A stretch of 64,000 bases of DNA from contig NW_002476236.1 in NCBI RefSeq assembly GCF_000189635.1, positions 423,248 to 487,247 of the forward strand, in the 5' to 3' direction. This document shows, in pieces, positions 62,311-64,000 of this stretch (the stretch's first letter is position 1; each line of letters begins with the position of its first letter). A program made the position numbers and the translations under genes. The notes beneath the pieces were generated by a model. It saw only the letters and a list, made by a program, of their open reading frames with translations, ran no database searches and was not told the origin of the DNA. The DNA is from Tetrahymena thermophila SB210 (lineage: Eukaryota > Ciliophora > Oligohymenophorea > Hymenostomatida > Tetrahymenidae).

Positions 62311-63116
62311 ATGGATTTAACTACATGGTTTTGGACTTATGATCGTAGATGGTTTTTTGATTTAAAAGTGCCTTTTCTTGATAAAATATGGTAACTATTT
62401 TAAATTGTTATTAGCCATAACTAATAATCTAATTACACAAAAAAGGATTTTACCAATTGCTGTGGACCTTTCTCTAGGTGTTTTAACAGTTTATACTCTT
62501 TTTTTTTAAAACTAATCGTGCTTAACTTAATTTGGATATGTAAATTGGCTTGAAGTTCAGCTCTCACTTTAAATTCTTTCTGTTATATTGATTGGATTTC
62601 TTATTTTTAGGATAAGAGGTATTGATAGATAGGTAAAATTTTTCAAAATTAAAAAAATGAAAAGAGTTTTTAATTAGCCTAAATAAATAATTTTTTTTTA
62701 AATTATAAAAAAGCATGGACAATTATTTGATCACATTAGTAAACCAAAAGCATCGAATCCAAAAAATTATAAATATTGGTATATTTCCTTTTTTAATCAA
62801 ATATGAAAAGTTTAAAAATAAAAAATTTAGGATAAGAACTAAAGGCCTACTATCTGTTTTAGGATTTGGAGTTCTCACTCTTGCGTTTATAAAATTTGTA
62901 TGGGTTTGGGTAGGATATATTCTTTACACTCAACATTCTTTTGATCATTGTGATAATGAATTTAAGAGAACATTTCTATCTAATTTTATAGTACCTTTAG
63001 TTTGCTTAATACCAATAGGTTTAACAATTGTAATGTTTCTCCTTATTAAGATAATTAATGCTATTGGTTCATGGTTGATGCCATCAACATTTGTATGGAT
63101 TTCTAAAAGAATATGA
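62311..63116 (+). CDS. Small multi-pass membrane protein near the telomere, model unresolved
   Basis: ATG 62311 begins MDLTTWFWTYDRRWFFDLKV; a 55-base intron (GTAACTA.., about 62391-62445) leads to ILPIAVDLSLGVLTVYTLFF (TM), FGYVNWLEVQLSLQILSV and ILIGFLIFRIRGIDRQ (TM). After a second intron (62632-62713) the phase leads to HGQLFDHISKPKASNPKNYK and an early TGA. The neighbouring frame instead is open from 62715 to TGA 63114-63116 and encodes two strong helices (KGLLSVLGFGVLTLAFIKFV, FIVPLVCLIPIGLTIVMFLL) and a PST/WISKRI end. I suspect one gene with a splice I have placed wrongly, or a one-base error in 62715-62805. Two adjacent genes are possible. No family is recognised. It is the last gene before the chromosome end. 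Confidence 0.55.
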
Positions 63117-63632
63117 AAAAAGATTATTTTGTATTTAATTTAAAAAGCTTTTAATAAATTTTAAACTATAGATAGAAAAAACTAATTACTTTAATAATAT
63201 TATTATTAGTATTATTATCGTCATCTAATTTTTAAGGGTATTTTAATTACATTATATTTGTATTTGTATCAAATTTAAACAAAGTTAATATCCACTAATT
63301 AAAAAAAAAACAATAATTATGTAAATTAAAATTATACTTTTATATATATATATATTTCCTTCATATTACTCCAACTTATTTTTAAATTTAGAAATGTTTT
63401 ATAAAATAAATAGTTTGCTAATTTTAAATATTTTGTTCAATAAAGGATTTATCAATCAAATTAATTTTTTAATCATTTTGTTACAATTTTAAAAATTTTT
63501 TTAATCTAAAAATAAAAAAGAATTTAAATTTATTTAATGTATTTTAAATAAGAATCATTAATCTAATATTTTTAATAGATTTTTAATTATTAGAAATTAT
63601 TATCTTTTTTTTTAAACTTTAGAAAAAATAGA
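63117..63632. other. Subtelomeric spacer
   Basis: About 0.5 kb of unique AT-rich sequence between the last gene and the telomere. It contains a short TA run (63341-63355) but no subtelomeric repeat array and no degenerate telomere repeats. Confidence 0.6.
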
Positions 63633-64000
63633 GGGGTTGGGGTTGGGGTTGGGGTTGGGGTTGGGGTTGGGGTTGGGGTTGGGGTTGGGGTTGGGGTTGG
63701 GGTTGGGGTTGGGGTTGGGGTTGGGGTTGGGGTTGGGGTTGGGGTTGGGGTTGGGGTTGGGGTTGGGGTTGGGGTTGGGGTTGGGGTTGGGGTTGGGGTT
63801 GGGGTTGGGGTTGGGGTTGGGGTTGGGGTTGGGGTTGGGGTTGGGGTTGGGGTTGGGGTTGGGGTTGGGGTTGGGGTTGGGGTTGGGGTTGGGGTTGGGG
63901 TTGGGGTTGGGGTTGGGGTTGGGGTTGGGGTTGGGGTTGGGGTTGGGGTTGGGGTTGGGGTTGGGGTTGGGGTTGGGGTTGGGGTTGGGGTTGGGGTTGG
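63633..64000 (+). repeat. Telomere, (GGGGTT)n
   Basis: About 61 perfect tandem GGGGTT units reach the end of the window, with the G-rich strand running 5' to 3' toward the end, as at a right-hand chromosome end. A perfectly uniform G4T2 repeat is the Tetrahymena/Glaucoma type; Paramecium mixes G4T2 and G3T3 and hypotrichs use G4T4. The junction with unique sequence is abrupt (AAAATAGA then GGGGTT), as expected for de novo telomere addition by telomerase after programmed chromosome breakage in the developing macronucleus. Confidence 0.99.

Noticed and set aside
63633..64000. CRISPR or satellite array
   Set aside because: A pure 6-base unit with no spacers at a chromosome end is telomere.
1..64000. 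Widespread pseudogenes because of many TAA/TAG codons
   Set aside because: Conserved proteins such as Sec61 alpha, E2 and the HAD phosphatase need TAA/TAG as Gln throughout; only TGA behaves as stop.

Overview
The window is AT-rich DNA from a ciliate, and the right end of a macronuclear chromosome. Two facts fix this. Bases 63633-64000 are an uninterrupted run of about 61 GGGGTT telomere repeats. Every recognisable protein reads through TAA and TAG as glutamine and stops only at TGA (ciliate nuclear code, table 6). The uniform G4T2 repeat, the short AT-rich GT..AG introns (about 50-180 bases) and the gene content point to Tetrahymena or a close relative. ORFs called with the standard code are mostly fragments or shadows here; the coordinates below come from reading with table 6 and placing introns by eye.

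Layout, left to right. 1-186: first exon of a papain-type cysteine protease (-). 2182-7019: large type I membrane protein (+). 9097-16725: very large intron-rich protein (-), not recognised. 18482-20583: SURP plus CCHC-knuckle RNA-processing protein (+). 21069-24236: TPR-like protein (-). 25390-26487: HDHD5/CECR5-type HAD phosphatase (+). 26955-33765: Nup98-Nup96 precursor with NIF repeats, GLEBS motif and autopeptidase domain (+). 34759-36145: mitochondrial carrier (-). 36900-37300: small unknown protein (-). 37966-40728: E2 of pyruvate dehydrogenase with two lipoyl domains (-). 41770-44743: coiled-coil protein (-). 45710-47307: LRR protein with one internal frame shift (+). 47883-49169: acidic Asn/Gln-rich protein (-). 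About 49180-51381: TGS1-like cap hypermethylase homologue with an altered catalytic motif (-). 52681-54739: Sec61 alpha (+). 55640-59828: seven-TM receptor fused to a PIP kinase (+). 60303-61632: VPS26C/DSCR3, a retriever subunit (-). 62311-63116: small multi-pass membrane protein (+), about 0.5 kb from the telomere.

The genes are ordinary housekeeping, trafficking and signalling genes on both strands, with no operon logic. Intergenic stretches of 0.5-2 kb are very AT-rich and largely featureless. The most interesting items are the Nup98-Nup96 gene, whose repeat type matches the micronucleus-specific Nup98 of Tetrahymena; the GPCR-PIPK fusion; the TGS1-like protein lacking the PPW motif; a diverged intergenic direct duplication; and a frame-broken LRR gene. 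No mobile element, CRISPR array, rRNA or tRNA was recognised.
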